Part shown: positions 23,244-36,000 of the stretch, piece by piece
Layout: each line of letters opens with the position of its first letter
Numbering within the stretch: position 1 is the stretch's first letter
Assembly: GCA_001600635.1 (NCBI GenBank)
Contig: BCKL01000019.1
Span: 1 to 64,000, forward strand
Origin: Leucosporidium creatinivorum
Lineage: Eukaryota; Basidiomycota; Microbotryomycetes; Leucosporidiales; Leucosporidiaceae
DNA: 64,000 nucleotides
Direction: 5' to 3'
Notes under the pieces: model-generated
What the model saw: only the letters and a program-made list of their open reading frames with translations
Told to the model about the DNA's origin: nothing
The model's database searches: none
Program-made: the position numbers and the translations under genes

Positions 23244-26200
23244 ATGGATCGCTCCACTTCGTCCTCTTCCTCCGCCGATCCGAATCCAGCCGGCTTCGTT
23301 CCTTCGACGTTCGATTCCAATCAACTACAGAACGGAGGAGGAGACGGTCTTGCCCACTCTACGCCCACGCTCGACTCAGCAGCGACGCCAGCAGCAGCAG
23401 CAGGAACAGGACCAGCAGGGGCGGGACAGCATATCTGTCCCACTTGTCAACGAGCTTTCGCTACGAGGAGGAACTTGACCCGACATGCTGCTAACCGTGA
23501 GTCGACTTCGAGTGCTGAGCGCTGAGCGTGCGCAAGGCGCGCGGGGGAGGGAGGGTGCTACAGCCGTGCGGGCTCAGCCAGAGAGCTACATAGCTACAGC
23601 TTCATATTCAAAGTCCTGCCGCTGCTCGCACAGCAACAACCTACACCAGCTCTTGCTCCCTCGGCCGGCAGGGAGCGCGCGCTGACTCTCCGCTCCCTCT
23701 TTCGCCGAACACCAGACTCCTCCACAAAATCCTACCACTGCCCGCACCCCTCGTGCCCCAAATCGTTCGCCCGCTCCGACCTCCTCCTCCGTCATAAACG
23801 CCTACACGAGAGGCCGGGAGGGTTCGTAGGGTTGGGAAATGGGGGGCCGGGGCCTGCTGTTACGAGGGAGATGGTGGTCGATGTGGATGTGGATGAGAAG
23901 CAGCAGGAGAAGCGAGTAAAGCTCCCGAGCTTAACCCAACCGGCCAGCTCGAGCGCGCCGCCGCCGCCGCCGAGCTTGAGGGTTGGCAACTCGGGCTTCA
24001 CGCTCCCTCCTATCGCTTCCTCTTCCTCGCTCGCTCCCACAGCCCCAATAACAGCACCCTCACCAGCCTTTCCTTCCCCCTCCTCCATCGCCTCTGCCTC
24101 CTCGGCGCACCCCGCCGGCCCTTTCCTCCCTTCCTCCTCCACTCCAGCACCAGCATCACGCCCTCTCCATCCACAGCCACAGTACCCCCCATCACTAGCA
24201 CCACCAAACGGAGGAGGAACCAACAATAATCAAGCCTTCAACCAATTCGTCCATCAGTCGGGTTTGTGGTCGATGCCCTCGAGTTCGGCGACGACGGGCG
24301 AGGCGCAGGGGTTCGCGCCTCATCCGCATGCTCTCGGTGGAGGAGGGCTAGGTAGTCTGCTCAGTCATGGAGAAGGAGCAGGATCAGGGGGAGGGTATGG
24401 CCCGTTCGCCGATTTGACCAATTCGGAGGGAGGCTTGTTTGGCGTTGGCCAAGCAGGAGGGGGGATGGGCTTTGGCGATAATTTTGGTGGTGGCGGCGGA
24501 TCGTCTGTTGGTGATGCGTTTGGCGGTGGTGGTGGTGGTGGATTCGGCTTCGGAGGGGAGGACTTCAGTGCAGGAGGGAGCGCAGGTGGACTCGGGCTTG
24601 GAGGAGGGATGGCGCCAGGATGGGATAGCTGGGATATGAGTCTTGCTTGGTTGGTCGAGGGGGTAGTTAGTAGGGTGGGGAGTCCGGCTGGTGGTGCGGG
24701 GGCTGGAGGTGAGTGCTGCCTCGGGTGCTGAGCGAGGGCGAGGGCGAGGGCGAGGGAGGCGCCGAGCGGAGAATGACCTTTCTCTCGTGCATTATCGACG
24801 TTACAGAGCTACCGCTACCTCCCTTCGATCAACTACCACCAACCAGCTCCAGCTCCAGCTCCAATGCACCCGCACTTCCACCCCTCGGTCTCTCCCACCC
24901 CTCGCTCCCTCCCTCCTCCTCCGCGTTCTCCCCTCCCGCTCCAACTCCAGCCTCCTTCTCCTCTCGCCCAACCACATCCACCTCCTCGCACTACGACGCC
25001 CACTCCTCCCACGCATCTCATCTCTCAAACCTCAACACCCTCGCCTCGGCCGCTGCTGCTGCCGTCTCGGGCTCGCCTGCTACTTCCTCCTCTGCGATCC
25101 TGGGAGGGACACCAGGAGATGATGCTACTGCCGGAGGAGGAGGCCGGGAGACCTCGCCTGCTGCAACTGGGAGGGACGGAGTGAAGAGAGAAGAGGAGGA
25201 GAGGGATGAGAGGTGGCCGACTCATTTCGATCCTACGAGGGAGGAGCAGCGAGATCATCCTTCCCATCAAGGAAGTGGAGGAGGAGGAGACATCCATATG
25301 CACCATGACCACCGACCTTCCCCTCCTCCCGCCCCACCAGCGACAGCCCCCCCTCCCCCTTCTCCAACGAGCACCGCCGACCAAACCGTGCCCGACCTGA
25401 CCGAGCCCCATCCCGGCGCAGAGAAATGGAGAGAGGTCTGTTGGGTGGATGAGAGCGTTAGGAAGAGGGTCGAGAGGGTTTGTGAGTTGGCGAGGTTTAT
25501 GCCCGGGGGTGGGGAGGTGAGTCGTCTTCTCTCTCGGTTCGCTCAGAACCAGAGAGCGGGAGGAAAGAAAGCTGACGACGATGAGGAACAACAGCGACCG
25601 TTCCTCTTTCCTGACTCGATACATACGATCAACCACTTCTTGAGCTTGTACTTTGAGCACGTCCTGCCGCTCTTTCCTGTGATCCAGTACGCCCTCTCTT
25701 CTCCCTCGCTCTTCTCCCTCTTCATCATTCTCCCTTACGAACCCCTCCTCCCTCCCTCCCTCCCTCCCTCCCTCCCTCCCTCCCTCCTCGCAGTCTCCCC
25801 ACCTTCTCCCCCACCTCCTGCGCGCCCATCGTCCTAGCAGCCCAAACCTGCATCGGCGCCTCCTTCTCCCCCCTGCCTCATGCCCACAAATTCTCTCTCG
25901 ACCTCGCCGAACAGATCAGGAGGGCCTTGGCAGCGTTGTATGAGCATGATTTGAGGAATTTGAGGAGCGAGGAAATTATGCATGCGGGGTTGTTGGTGAG
26001 TTGGTGCTGGGCTTCGCTTTGGTTTGCTCGGCGGGAGCGGGGCGAGGCGAGGCGCCGAGAAGAGGTTGAGGAGCGAGGGTGACGATGAGGTCGGATTAAA
26101 GGAGATGTTGAACTCGCCCTCACTTACACAGACCTGCGTCTCGGGCCTCTGGTCAGGCAACAAGCGCGCGTTCGAGCTCGCCGAGATTGCGAGGGGTCAG

Positions 26201-27846
26201 CTCGTCAATGTGAGTCGTCGCGCCGGAGATGGTCGGTCAGATGAGAGAATCGAGTGGAGCTGATACTCTTCTCTCTTTCCTCTGTGTTTTCCTCTGTGCT
26301 TGCTGTCGTTGAACTCCGCCTCCTCGACCCTCGCCTCACCTCGTAGCTCTGCCGCCGAGGTCGCCTCTTCGACCGACCTGCTATCGGGCGCGCTGATGGG
26401 CTAGGATGGACCGCTTGGGCTGGTGAGCGGTCGCTGCGCTCACCAGTGACAATCTTCCGCTCATTCCGGTCATCTCACCACAGCTGTCGAGTCGCGCAAG
26501 AGGCTCGGGGCGTGTATCATGCTCCTCGATGGATTCTTCCCCTCGTCCGTCTCTTTTCCTCAAGCTCGTAGGCAGCAGAACTGACCGCCCTCTACTCCTA
26601 CAGCCTCCTCCATACCCCCTCCTACATCAGTCAAGGCGAGCTCTCTAACATGGTCTTCCCCTGCGACGAGCGGTACTGGCAAGCTCCTTCGGCGCAACAA
26701 TGGCAAGCCATGCTCGGCATAGCGCCTATCCCACCGAGCCCGTTCTTCGCTAGCTGCATCACGTGAGTCGCTCTGACAAGATAGAGCGAGAGAAACGCGA
26801 TGGCTGACCGTCTTCGCCGAGCAGGACCATCCTCACTCCTCGCTACGTCATCCCCGCTCCTCAGCCGGATCCTCATCTCAATCCATTCGGCTGCCTCATC
26901 ATCATGACCTCTCTGTGAGCCTCCCTTCGTCCCTCGAGCACGAAACGAGCGCTGACTCGCCTCGCCTCGCCCGAATCGAGCAGCCAACACCATATCTACG
27001 AGCTCAGCCAACAGCTCTACACCTACATGACGGCGGGAATCACTGTTCCAATGTATGCTGGAGTACCGGCTTACAGCGAGACGGCGCCCAAGCCGGCCAA
27101 TATGGCGCTCGGCTTCGAGGGGAGGAAGCAGGTTCGTCGACTTTCATCGCTTCTCTCTTCTTCTACCTCCTACATCCTTCTACAACATCTCAGCCGAAGT
27201 GCACATCCCTGACTCCTTCCCTGCGCCGCCTATAGTGGCTCAAGGACGCCCTTCAACTCTGGCGCAAGCACTACGCCAAGGAGGTGCAAGATCCCTACAT
27301 GCTCTGGGGACAATCGCTACTCTGGAAAGGCCACATGTCGCTGCACGTCGACGTCCAAGACCTCAACGACGCTGCTGGTCGTATGTCTTCCCCTCTCATC
27401 TCGCGCTCTGACCTCAGGCTCAGCTCGGTCGGCGCTGACCTTCCCCTCCTCTCGCAGAGCACGGTCCCAAGGCCGCCAAATCCGCGACCGAACGCCTCAG
27501 GAAATGGGCTCACTCGGAAGACGCACGCGAAGCCTCAGCCTCCGCAATCCACCTCCTCGCTCTCCTCTCGGCTCCCTCGGCGCTCTCCTCCTCTCATATC
27601 GGCCCTCACGCGCCGTTGTGCTGCTTCGCTGCCACTTTGACCATCTGGGCTCGTCTAGCGCTAGGAAAGAAGGATGGCTGGGATTCTGAGCTGGAGGGGA
27701 GATTGAGCACCATGCTTGGGGAAGTGAGTTTGAGTAGCGAGGAGGCGCCGATGGCGGCGAGAAGGTTTGGCGCGGGGTTGTTGCGGGGGATGAAGGCGTG
27801 GAGGATTGCCGAGAGCTTGGAGAGCATCTTGTTGAGGATTCAGTAG
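23244..27846 (+). CDS. transcription factor with two C2H2 fingers and a fungal_trans domain
   Basis: Nuclear regulator that combines an N-terminal C2H2 pair with the middle homology region usual for Zn2Cys6 proteins. Finger 1, CPTCQRAFATRRNLTRHAAN, gets its last His from the spliced next exon; finger 2 is CPHPSCPKSFARSDLLLRH, then KRLHERPG. A ~350-residue linker is Pro/Ser/Ala-rich, then Gly-rich (GGGGGGFGFGG near 24530), then Ala- and acidic-rich. The fungal_trans part follows: HTINHFLSLYFEHVLPLFPV, then after an intron APIVLAAQTCIGASFSPLP, GRADGLGWTAWAAVESRKR, LGACIMLLDGFFPSLLHTPS and a C-terminal helical part ending at the stop at 27844-27846. More than 1,100 residues with about ten introns. 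Proteins of this layout often control carbon use or stress genes; no target is readable here. Confidence 0.85.
25746..25789 (+). repeat. (TCCC)n microsatellite forming an intron polypyrimidine tract
   Basis: About ten TCCC units lie directly before the CTCGCAG acceptor of an intron of the C2H2/fungal_trans gene (donor GTACGC near 25689). The repeat acts as the polypyrimidine tract, so its length may vary between strains without changing the protein. Confidence 0.8.
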
Positions 27847-27983
27847 AGCTGTCAGTCGCTTTGTTGCAGTGCATTTGTCGTTCGGTCTCGTTTTTCGCAG
27901 CGGGCCCTTTCGCGAATCCCTCCTCCTCGACACGCGAGCAATACATGAAGCTTCGACAACACAGACACAGTACAAATTATCCC

Positions 27984-30223
27984 CTACAGCATCTCCAACA
28001 CCGGTCTCAAGAAGGGATGCCTCCCACCACGGAAAGTCCTCAGCAGCGTCGTCAGCTCGGCGCGAAGATGATGGCCGAGGATGACGGGCGGGGAGTTCAT
28101 CCACGGCTCTGCATGCTCATCCGAGAGGATCCGATTCGAGTAGATGATGGAGAGGATGATGTCTGTAGGCGAAGAGGTGTGGTCAGCATCGAGCGTCGAA
28201 GCCAGAGCGAGAGCAAGCTCACCATGCAGCTTATGAGCCACGCCCACTCCATTCGCTTCCAGAGCGGAGGGCGAAAACATCTTGCAGATTTGGATCGTGT
28301 CGTCGGCGATTTGGAGGGAGAAGGCGGGGCGGAGTTCGGGTTCGGCGGCGTGGTCGGAGGAGAGACAGTGCGAGACGGTGAGTTGCCAGATGCTGTCGAG
28401 AGTGGAATCGGGTCAGCTTGATGCTCAGAAGAGCGGAGGGGGGAAAGGCAAGCGAGCAACCCACCGATTTCGAAGCCACTGTTGCGAGATGAGAAGGTCC
28501 GCTCGGTTCGGTTCCGAGAGCTGCGCCATGCTCTGCATTCATACAGAAGTACAGAAGTATCAGCTCTTCCTCATCTTCTCATGCAATCACAGAGCTACGA
28601 CTCACCTCCTGCGTGAACCCCTGAGCCCAAGCGCCCAACCCTCTCTGCAAGGCCACCACCTGCGGCTTATCCAACGTCTCACAAACCCCCTCCAAGCATT
28701 TCCCATTCCAACAGCTGATGATATCCTCGTTGATGAAGTAGTAGAGATGCGCGAGGCATCGTAAGCCGAGCATGGCGGAGAGGTCTTTCGGGTCGGCGAG
28801 ATCGGCTTGCAGCCAAGGGAGGTCAGCTAACGCCCACGAGATGCCGGTGGAAGCGGTGAAGATGATAGAATGGTTGCGTTGCATGGCGTAGGCTCTGTGG
28901 GTGGGAGAGGGATCAGCGAAGGGCGAGGGAAGAGGAGAAGGAGAGCCGAGCCGACGAACCTCTCCGTCACCATCAAGACCCAGAGCGTCCTGATCCTACG
29001 AGAGCACTCTTCAATGGGGAGAGAGTCGTAGGTAGTCTGCTTGTGCAGCTCGAGAGTTTCGGCGAGAGTGAGCGATTCCCTGTCGAAGCAAGAAGGGTCA
29101 GGTCAGCGCCGAGGTGAGCGCCTAGGGTAGCTCAAGTCGCCCAGCGACAGAGAAGCAGGAGCCTGGAGTAGCCAATCGAGGCTCACCTTAGCCTGAACCA
29201 TGCTGCATCGTGCTGCTCCGTATTAAACAGCGCGCCAAAGAGCATGAAGTTGGTCCAAATGAGCTCCATTGTCGGCGCATGAGTGACAATCATCCCCTTG
29301 ACCCTCATCGTCTCCTCGATAATGCTCAAAGCCAACTCTTGTCTCTCATCCTCCCTCTCCGTCGCCGCTACCGGTCCCACAAGAGCCATCGCGCTCATGG
29401 CGAGAAGGAGAGCTGCGAAGCTCGGATCTTGGAGGTGCAGGTTCGAGTCGATGCGGGCTTGGAGGTAGGTCCGGGGGATCATAGGAAGAATGGGATGTAG
29501 TCGGGTGTAGAAGACGTCGAGCTGAGGAAGGAGGACCGTTTTGACGACGATGGAGAGCCAGGCGAGCGAGGGATTGGGAGCAAGAACTCCGGGGCCGGGG
29601 AGGTTCGGTTGGTGGTGGTTGCTGATGTGGGAGGAAGTGGGGAGACCCATAAAGAAGGAGGAGAGCGAATTTTGGGGTGTTTCAACGAGGGATTGAGGCG
29701 AGATGGAGAGGCCCTACGGATGTGAGAGCCGTTAGCGGGGATCAGGCGCGTCGGGAAGAGATACAACGACTTACCAGGTAGCGATCGAGGGAGAAGCAGT
29801 CCGCTGCACTAGCCCTCGCACCCTCCTGTACTACATGCTGTACTGGCGCTGGCTCAGCCGGAGCAGCCGAAACGGGAGGAGGAACGGGAGGAGCTGCTAC
29901 CACCGGCTGCTCGCTGCCTTGCTTCCTCAAGCCCTCCAAAATAGTCCCCTTGGGCCCCTTCTTCCTCGGCTGCTTGATGAACGTACAGCTCAGCTCTGCT
30001 CGTGCGCAACTCAAGCAGGGAATGCCTTCGCCTTGGCATTTGATCCTGTGCGCGCGTTCGAGGGGAGGGATCAGCGCGGTGCTTCTGCGGTGGCAAGTCG
30101 GGCTACAGAAGCTCGGGCTCACCTTCGAGCGTGACATTGGTCGCAGGCCCGTGCTTTTGGGATACGAGGTACTGTTGGTGCTGTAGCGGCAGCTGGCGGC
30201 GGGATCGGAGGCGAGAGCGACAT
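27984..30223 (-). CDS. Zn2Cys6 fungal transcription factor (quinate/xylanolytic-activator-like)
   Basis: Nuclear binuclear-zinc regulator. The start at 30223 gives a Pro/Ala-rich lead, then KARACDQCHARR; after the first intron the cluster continues IKCQGEGIPCLSCARAELSC. Cysteines at about residues 27, 30, 37, 44, 47 and 54 fit CX2CX6CX6CX2CX6C. A basic linker (KQPRKKGPKG) follows. The middle homology region starts with LPQLDVFYTRLHPILPMIPR and includes LLLAMSAMALVGPVA, FNTEQHDAAWFRLR and CSRRIRTLWVLMVTER, which resemble the quinic-acid or xylanolytic activator branch. After several short introns it ends with RGGRHPFLRPVLEML and the stop at 27984. About 580 residues. It converges on the C2H2/fungal_trans gene with only 137 bp between stops. 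Confidence 0.88.
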
Positions 30224-30699
30224 CGACGAGCAAAGGTGTGGAGGAGGGAGAGAGCGGGGCTCGAAGGCGCGGGGGCAGGTCGCTGATTCGGGAGCGATTC
30301 GAAGTGGGAGGAGCTCTAGCGTGGAGCAGCTTCTAAGAAGGTGTAGTTCAGTCCTAGCTGACCTCCTAGCGAGGCCGAACGATGTACAGCGGCAAGAACT
30401 CGGCGGTTCGCTGTTCGCCTCCCAGCCTCTCCGTCGTCGCCGAGACCCTGCAGGAGCCACTACAGCATAAGCGCACATATTCATACATTACGCCCGACCG
30501 TCAACAAGCGCCGAGAGGCGCTACGAGAGAAGCCGAACGAGCTGCGCCGAGCGAGGAAGGAGGGGGGGGGGGGTATCGAGGGATGCGAAGGGATGCGAGG
30601 CGACGAGGTTATTGCTGGTGGGACACGGGGTGTAGGATGCTGAGAGAGAAGAGGAAGGTGGCGGTGGTGGTAGGAAGAGTGAGAAGTTGTCGAGTGAGA
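30224..30699. other. intergenic region upstream of the Zn2Cys6 gene
   Basis: About 480 bp between the start of the Zn2Cys6 gene (30223) and the end of the MAPKK gene (30700), both minus. It contains a run of 12 G at 30562-30573. It should hold the Zn2Cys6 promoter and the MAPKK 3' UTR; no gene is supported. Confidence 0.5.
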
Positions 30700-32758
30700 T
30701 TAAGGGATGGACTTGGCGAACGCCTCAACGTCGGTATCGGTCGCCGCGACGTCCGTCATCCACTTGTAGTCCTGTAGCGTAAGACAAAAGGTCAACTCCA
30801 ATCTTTCAAGTAAATGAGTGCCAAGCTCCAACCCACCAACAACTCCCTCGGCGTGGGCCTCGCCGTCTCCTTGGGCAGCGGTCCCTTCTTCCTCACGTTC
30901 CACCCTACAGGCTCCTTCCTCAACGTAGCATTCACAAACTCCTCGCACGCGGTACTGAACTTGCCCATCGGCAGTTTTGGAGCCGGCTCATTGACGATAT
31001 ACTGCAGTAGTTCGAGGATGGACATTTGGTGCCCCGAGCCGGCGAGGGAGACGCCGGCGACGGATTTGCGTCGGGTGGCGGGCGTGGAGTGCCGTTTGTT
31101 GGCGGAGGGTGGTGGAGGGGCTGAGCGAGAGGAGGGGGTCGAGGTGGTGCGATTGCGAGCGGCCTCGCGCTTGGCGGCTCGTTTGGCTTCGGCTTGTTGG
31201 ACTGACTCGCCCTTCTTGGCTGGCCGGACGGGCGAGAGGGTATCGTCCCCTACGTCTTCCTCGTCTTCCTCGCCTTCGTGGCCCTCGGCTTCCTCTTGCA
31301 CTCCGCCGAGTTGAAGGTCGGCAGCGTAGCGAGCTGCTGATTCTTCGTCTTCGGATTCCTCATCGTCGGCGTCGGAAGAAGAGAAGGGGAAACGACCGAG
31401 AGCGAGTTCGACGAGCGTGATGCCGAGGGACCAGACGTCCGATTTGACAGTGTAGGGGTCGCCCGAGATTCGTTCCGGCTGTGGAGGGAAGAGCCGAAGG
31501 TCAGCTCCTCCAGCGCCGAGAAGAGAAGGAAGATAGAACGCACGCTCATGTAGGTACTCGTACCGACGAAGGTGTCCGCCACGCTGTTGATGAGCTCGCC
31601 CGAGACTCCGAAGTCACAGATCTTGATCTGACCCGCCGAGTTGAGGAGGACGTTCGAAGGCTTGACGTCTACAGCAGAGAAGGAGGGTCAGACCGAGCTC
31701 ATAGCTTCGTCAAGAGCATCAGATTGAAACCTCAGCAGATCTGAGAGGCATGCGAACTTACCTCGATGCATGATCTTGTGGACCTCGTAAAGATAGGTCA
31801 AGCCCGAGACGACGGCGAAGGCAATCTTGCCGAGGATAGGCTCGGGGATGGGTCCGACCTTCTTGTAGATGTTGTCGAGGGATCTGTAGCATAGTGAAGA
31901 CGCGTAGGAAGGAGAAGATGAGCTGCGGCCCCCGCGTCGGCGCTAGGTCTGCACGCACCCCTTGTCCATGTACTCCATGCACATGCAGATATGCGGGTCT
32001 TGGAGGTAGGCGCCGTAGAAGGAGACGATGTAGGGTGAGGAGCAGTCGTGCATGATCTGCAGCTCCCTGAGGATCTGTTTACGAGTCGACTCGGAGGTAG
32101 CGATGTGGACGACCTGTGGACCACCAGAGCGTCAGCGTACGCTACCTATACATCGTCTACCATCCTACAAACTCACCTTCTTGGCCATGATAGCTCTAGT
32201 CGGCCCATGCAGACACCGACTCACGGTCCCCCCGTTTCCGCTGCCCAACTCGCTCAGCATCTCCAAATCCTCGCTGCGCAGGTCCAGCTTGAACTCGACG
32301 CCCAGCTCAAGGGTCGCGAGCTGCTCGGAGAGCTTATTGTGGTACGAGGAGCGCGTCGAAGCGGTCGAGGATGACGAGAGGGAGGGGGTGGAAGGGAGTA
32401 GAGGCGGTGAAGAGGACGGTGGAGTGTTGGTGGAGGAGTAGCGGGTGGACCGAGCGACTTGGATCGGGGCAGGACGAGAAGGAGCCTGGCGCTGAGGCTT
32501 GGTCGCCGAGGCGGACGACGACGAGGGCGACGAGGCGGAGAGAAGCGCGGCGGCTGTAGTGTTGGAGAGGGTGCCGGGTTTGGCTGAACCTGCTCCTAGT
32601 GCCAGTCCCTTCTTGTTGCGATTCTTACGCGCTGCACCTCCCAGCAACGACGGCGACGAAGCGGGTTCTGCTAGAGCTGCTGGCGAGGCCGAAGCGCTGG
32701 GCTCGCTGGGTGCGCTGGTAGGGGCGGGGCTAGCTTGCTGTGACGTTGTCGAGGCCAT
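30700..32758 (-). CDS. STE7: MAP kinase kinase, Ste7/Fuz7 type
   Basis: Dual-specificity kinase of the mating/filamentation MAPK cascade, acting between Ste11-type MAPKKK and Fus3/Kss1-type MAPK. The start at 32758 opens a ~150-residue Ser/Pro/Ala-rich N-terminus with [11 protein letters not shown]. Kinase motifs in order: [12 protein letters not shown] (ATP loop), AIMAKK (Lys), MCMEYMDKG (hinge), [14 protein letters not shown] (catalytic loop), KICDFGVSG, then the activation loop [18 protein letters not shown] with S/T spaced as in MAPKKs. After GRFPF comes a ~130-residue acidic then basic Ser/Thr-rich insert before [19 protein letters not shown], which fits basidiomycete Fuz7-like kinases. 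The last exon is [18 protein letters not shown], ending at 30700-30702. About 585 residues, four or five introns. The symbol rests on overall likeness; a cell-wall Mkk-type role is less likely. Confidence 0.88.
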
Positions 32759-33098
32759 CCTGCTGCTGCTGCTGTAGCTCTTGAGAGCGCGAGTTGAGAG
32801 GCGAGAGAAGCGAGCAAAGATGAGGGAGAGAGGGCAAGGGAGCCAGCTGGCGCGCGAAGGCCATGATTGGAGAGGGGGCCTGCCATTTAAAAGACAGGCT
32901 GTCTGGAGGTACAGATTTAGTAGCTCTGAGCTCTTCTGCTCTGCTGCTAGCTTCGCTGTAACTCATTCCCAGAGCCCAGCTCCTGAGCTTGAGTGGCCCC
33001 GCGCTCTGTGAGCTGCTCGCTCTTCTCTCTCCCGCCTCGCCGTCTGCTTCTCGTCGACTCTCGCTTTCGCAAGGACCCGGCTACAAGGCTACAGCTCG
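32759..33098. promoter_or_regulatory. divergent region, MAPKK / Zn2Cys6 regulator
   Basis: 340 bp between opposite start codons. Pyrimidine-rich on the plus strand near 33014-33060. No distinct dyad or TATA element is evident. Confidence 0.5.
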
Positions 33099-36000
33099 AT
33101 GGACACGCTCCTAGCCGCTGCTCGCTCTACGGAATCGAGCGGATCTGGATCAGAGGAGCCGCCCGCACCTGGAGGCAAGCCCGAGCTCAAGAGGAAGAAA
33201 GTCAGCTTGGCTTGCTCCAGGTGTAAAAGGCGCAAGGTAAGCTCTTACTACAGGCCTTCGACTGCTGTCGGCGCTGCTTGAGAAGCTCGGAAAGGGCGCT
33301 GACTCCCGCTCACCGCTCGCAGGGCAAGTGTACGGGAGAGATGCCAGTCTGTGGTCCATGTGGCGCAGTCGGAGCTACATGCGAATGGCCGGATCCAACC
33401 ACGGACGGTCGCAAGCGCAGGAAGGGCTCGGCGCTGCATTACCAGCTACAGCAAGCGGCGGCAGCACAACAAGCCGCCTCCCAGGTCGACGAGCTGGACG
33501 ACGACGACGAAACGCCAGCTCCGCCAACACCTACATTCGCTCTTCCTCCTCCTTTGCCCGCCATCCCGCACCCTCTACCACCCGCTCCGCTTCCTCCGAA
33601 TCCCCTCCCTGCCATGGCTGCTCCGCAGCCTCCTCCTGTAGCGCAAGCTGTAGAGCAGCCTTTCGCCGAAGCAGCGACACCTACAAACGACAAAGTACCA
33701 TTTCTGAATTACTATCGGTGAGTCGGCTTGCAGTCTCCGACCTTCGCGAGACGAGGCGCTGACCATTCTGCCTTCGCCGAACTTCAGCCCCTTCGGTCCA
33801 ACAGCCCTCAAATCAGGCGTCGAGGAGATCCGCATCGATATTGCAGCAGCACCGACCTTCTCCCGCGCCGTCTCACCCACCACTTTCGCTCCATCGACCC
33901 CTCACTCCTTCGCATCCTCGGCACCTCCCTTCGCCGCCACGGGACCAGCACCACGCGACTCGGACCGTTTCTACGACCTCGACGGCGACATGCCCCGCGC
34001 CGAAATCACCGACCACCTCTACCCCATCTTCTTCGCCCGGATGGGCTCCCTCTTCCCCTCCCTCAACCTCCCCTTCCTCGAGTCGTTTAATACAACCAAC
34101 AGCTACTCTCAACACGCCCTGGAAGGACCAGTACTCGCTTCCGCCGTCTGTGCGCTCGCTGCTCGTTTCTCCACCTCGCCGCTCATTCGAGGAAACGATG
34201 AGGACCGACCGCCTGCTACTTTCGGCGTTCCCTTCGCTGAGAAGGCAAAGGCGTTGCTGCTACCGTTGCTTTGCTTTCCTTCGGGCATCACCATCACCAC
34301 ACTGCTGCTACTGTCGTATCACGAGAAGGGCATGAACTCGGAGGGATCGCAGTGGATGTACCTCGGTGAGCCCGGCTGTTCGTTTCCTCGCTATGGGCGC
34401 TTGCTGACTACCGCTCCGCGACAGGAATGAGCATTCGCATGGCTCAGGACCTCGGACTGCAGCTGGTGAGTCTCCAAGTCGAGCTTGAGAGCGAGCGGTT
34501 GGGAGGAGCGATCGCCGAGAACTTGAGCAGCGATGGCAAGGCAGAGCTGACCTCATCCGCCATCGCAGAGCATCGTTCGACTCCCGCACAACCAGTATGA
34601 GTGCTCAACTGCCTCACTGCTGTGGTGGTCCATCATGAACCTGGATCATCAGCTGTCACTCGGCATCGGAAGGTGCACGACTGTCAAAGCCGCCGAGATC
34701 TCAGTCAGTCTCTCGCTCGTCACACTCATCTAGTTGCTTCGCTCGCTAACCCCGAGTCGCATCACATCGCAGATCCCTTACCCCACCGACGACGACATCG
34801 CCATCTCCCGTCGCGGCCCCAACGGCTCTTTCGCCTTCGTCGCCTCTTCCCTCCCCTCCCCCTTCCCCGTCTACGTCAAGCTCATGGCCATCGTCGGTCA
34901 GCTCTGCGACATCGTCAATTTGACGAAAGGGACTTGGGGCGGTACGCAGACGCAGAAGCGGGCGGCGGAGCATGAGTATGCCGAGAAAGGGCCGAGTTTG
35001 GCGGATCCGCCGATGGATGAGCCGGCGGATCCGAGTAAGACGCTCAAGACGGTGGAGGATAGGTTGACGGAGCTGTACTCGGCGCTGCCGGCTCAGCTGC
35101 AGTGGAGCTCGCAGAAGTGAGGATCCGCTCGTCGTCGCCGAGAGGAAGGGTTCGCTGACTTTGCCTCAACTTTCCAGCTTCCGGGATCATGGACACGCCG
35201 GCACTGGACCCATCTACCTACATCTTCATCTCTGGTATCACGCCGCTTTGATCATGATGTACCGACCGCCTCTCCTTTATCCGAACTGCTACGCGGCCGA
35301 CCTCACCCTCACCGAGCGCCTCGCGGTCGTCCATAACTCGGCTTCTACCATCAGTCAGATCTTGAGCTGCTGCGATGTGAGTAGCTTGGCTCCTTCCCAA
35401 CTGCTCGACCATGGCTGACCTCTCGCCATCCCTCGCAGATGAGCGACGAGAACCCCATCGTCTCGTGCCCCTTCATCAACCTTCCCTTCTACGTCGCCGG
35501 TCAAGCTTGGAATCAAGGTACGTCGACGATCTCGATCCTGCTTGACCGACCGCTCACCATCTCCTCCCACAGACTGGCGTATCCGAACCGGCAAGAAGGT
35601 GCTCTCGACGAGCACGACCGACTCCCCTGCGCCAGGCGGACCCGCCTCCTCCTCCTCATCTCGCATCCTCGCTCAAGTCGCCCTCACCAACTTCGACCTC
35701 TGTAAATCGGCGCTGAAGACGCAGTCGAGCTACTGGCTCGGCATTCGTTGGGTCCTCGCCGTGTTGGAGAAGTCCTCGAGTCGGCAAAGCATCATGTCGG
35801 CGACGGAGGGAATTAATACGTTCGTGTCGAGGCATGAGTTGGTGAGTCGTCTCGCTATTGGCGAATCGCGAGTCGAGCGGTTGAGCATTGGAGCGGCGAG
35901 CTCGTCACCCTTCGCCCTCTCGGCGCCGAGCTTTGCGGAGCTGACCGTTTCGCGTTCCACTGCAGGCTGTCTTCAAGCGACTGGCGCAGAGGATCTCGGG

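Noticed and set aside
27984-30223. Naming this gene XlnR or a quinate activator
   Set aside because: The zinc cluster and middle region resemble that branch only in general form; no residue block seen is specific enough for an orthologue call.
30700-33098. Idea that the Ste7 gene marks a mating-type locus
   Set aside because: No pheromone, pheromone receptor or homeodomain gene is found nearby; a MAPKK alone does not define such a locus.
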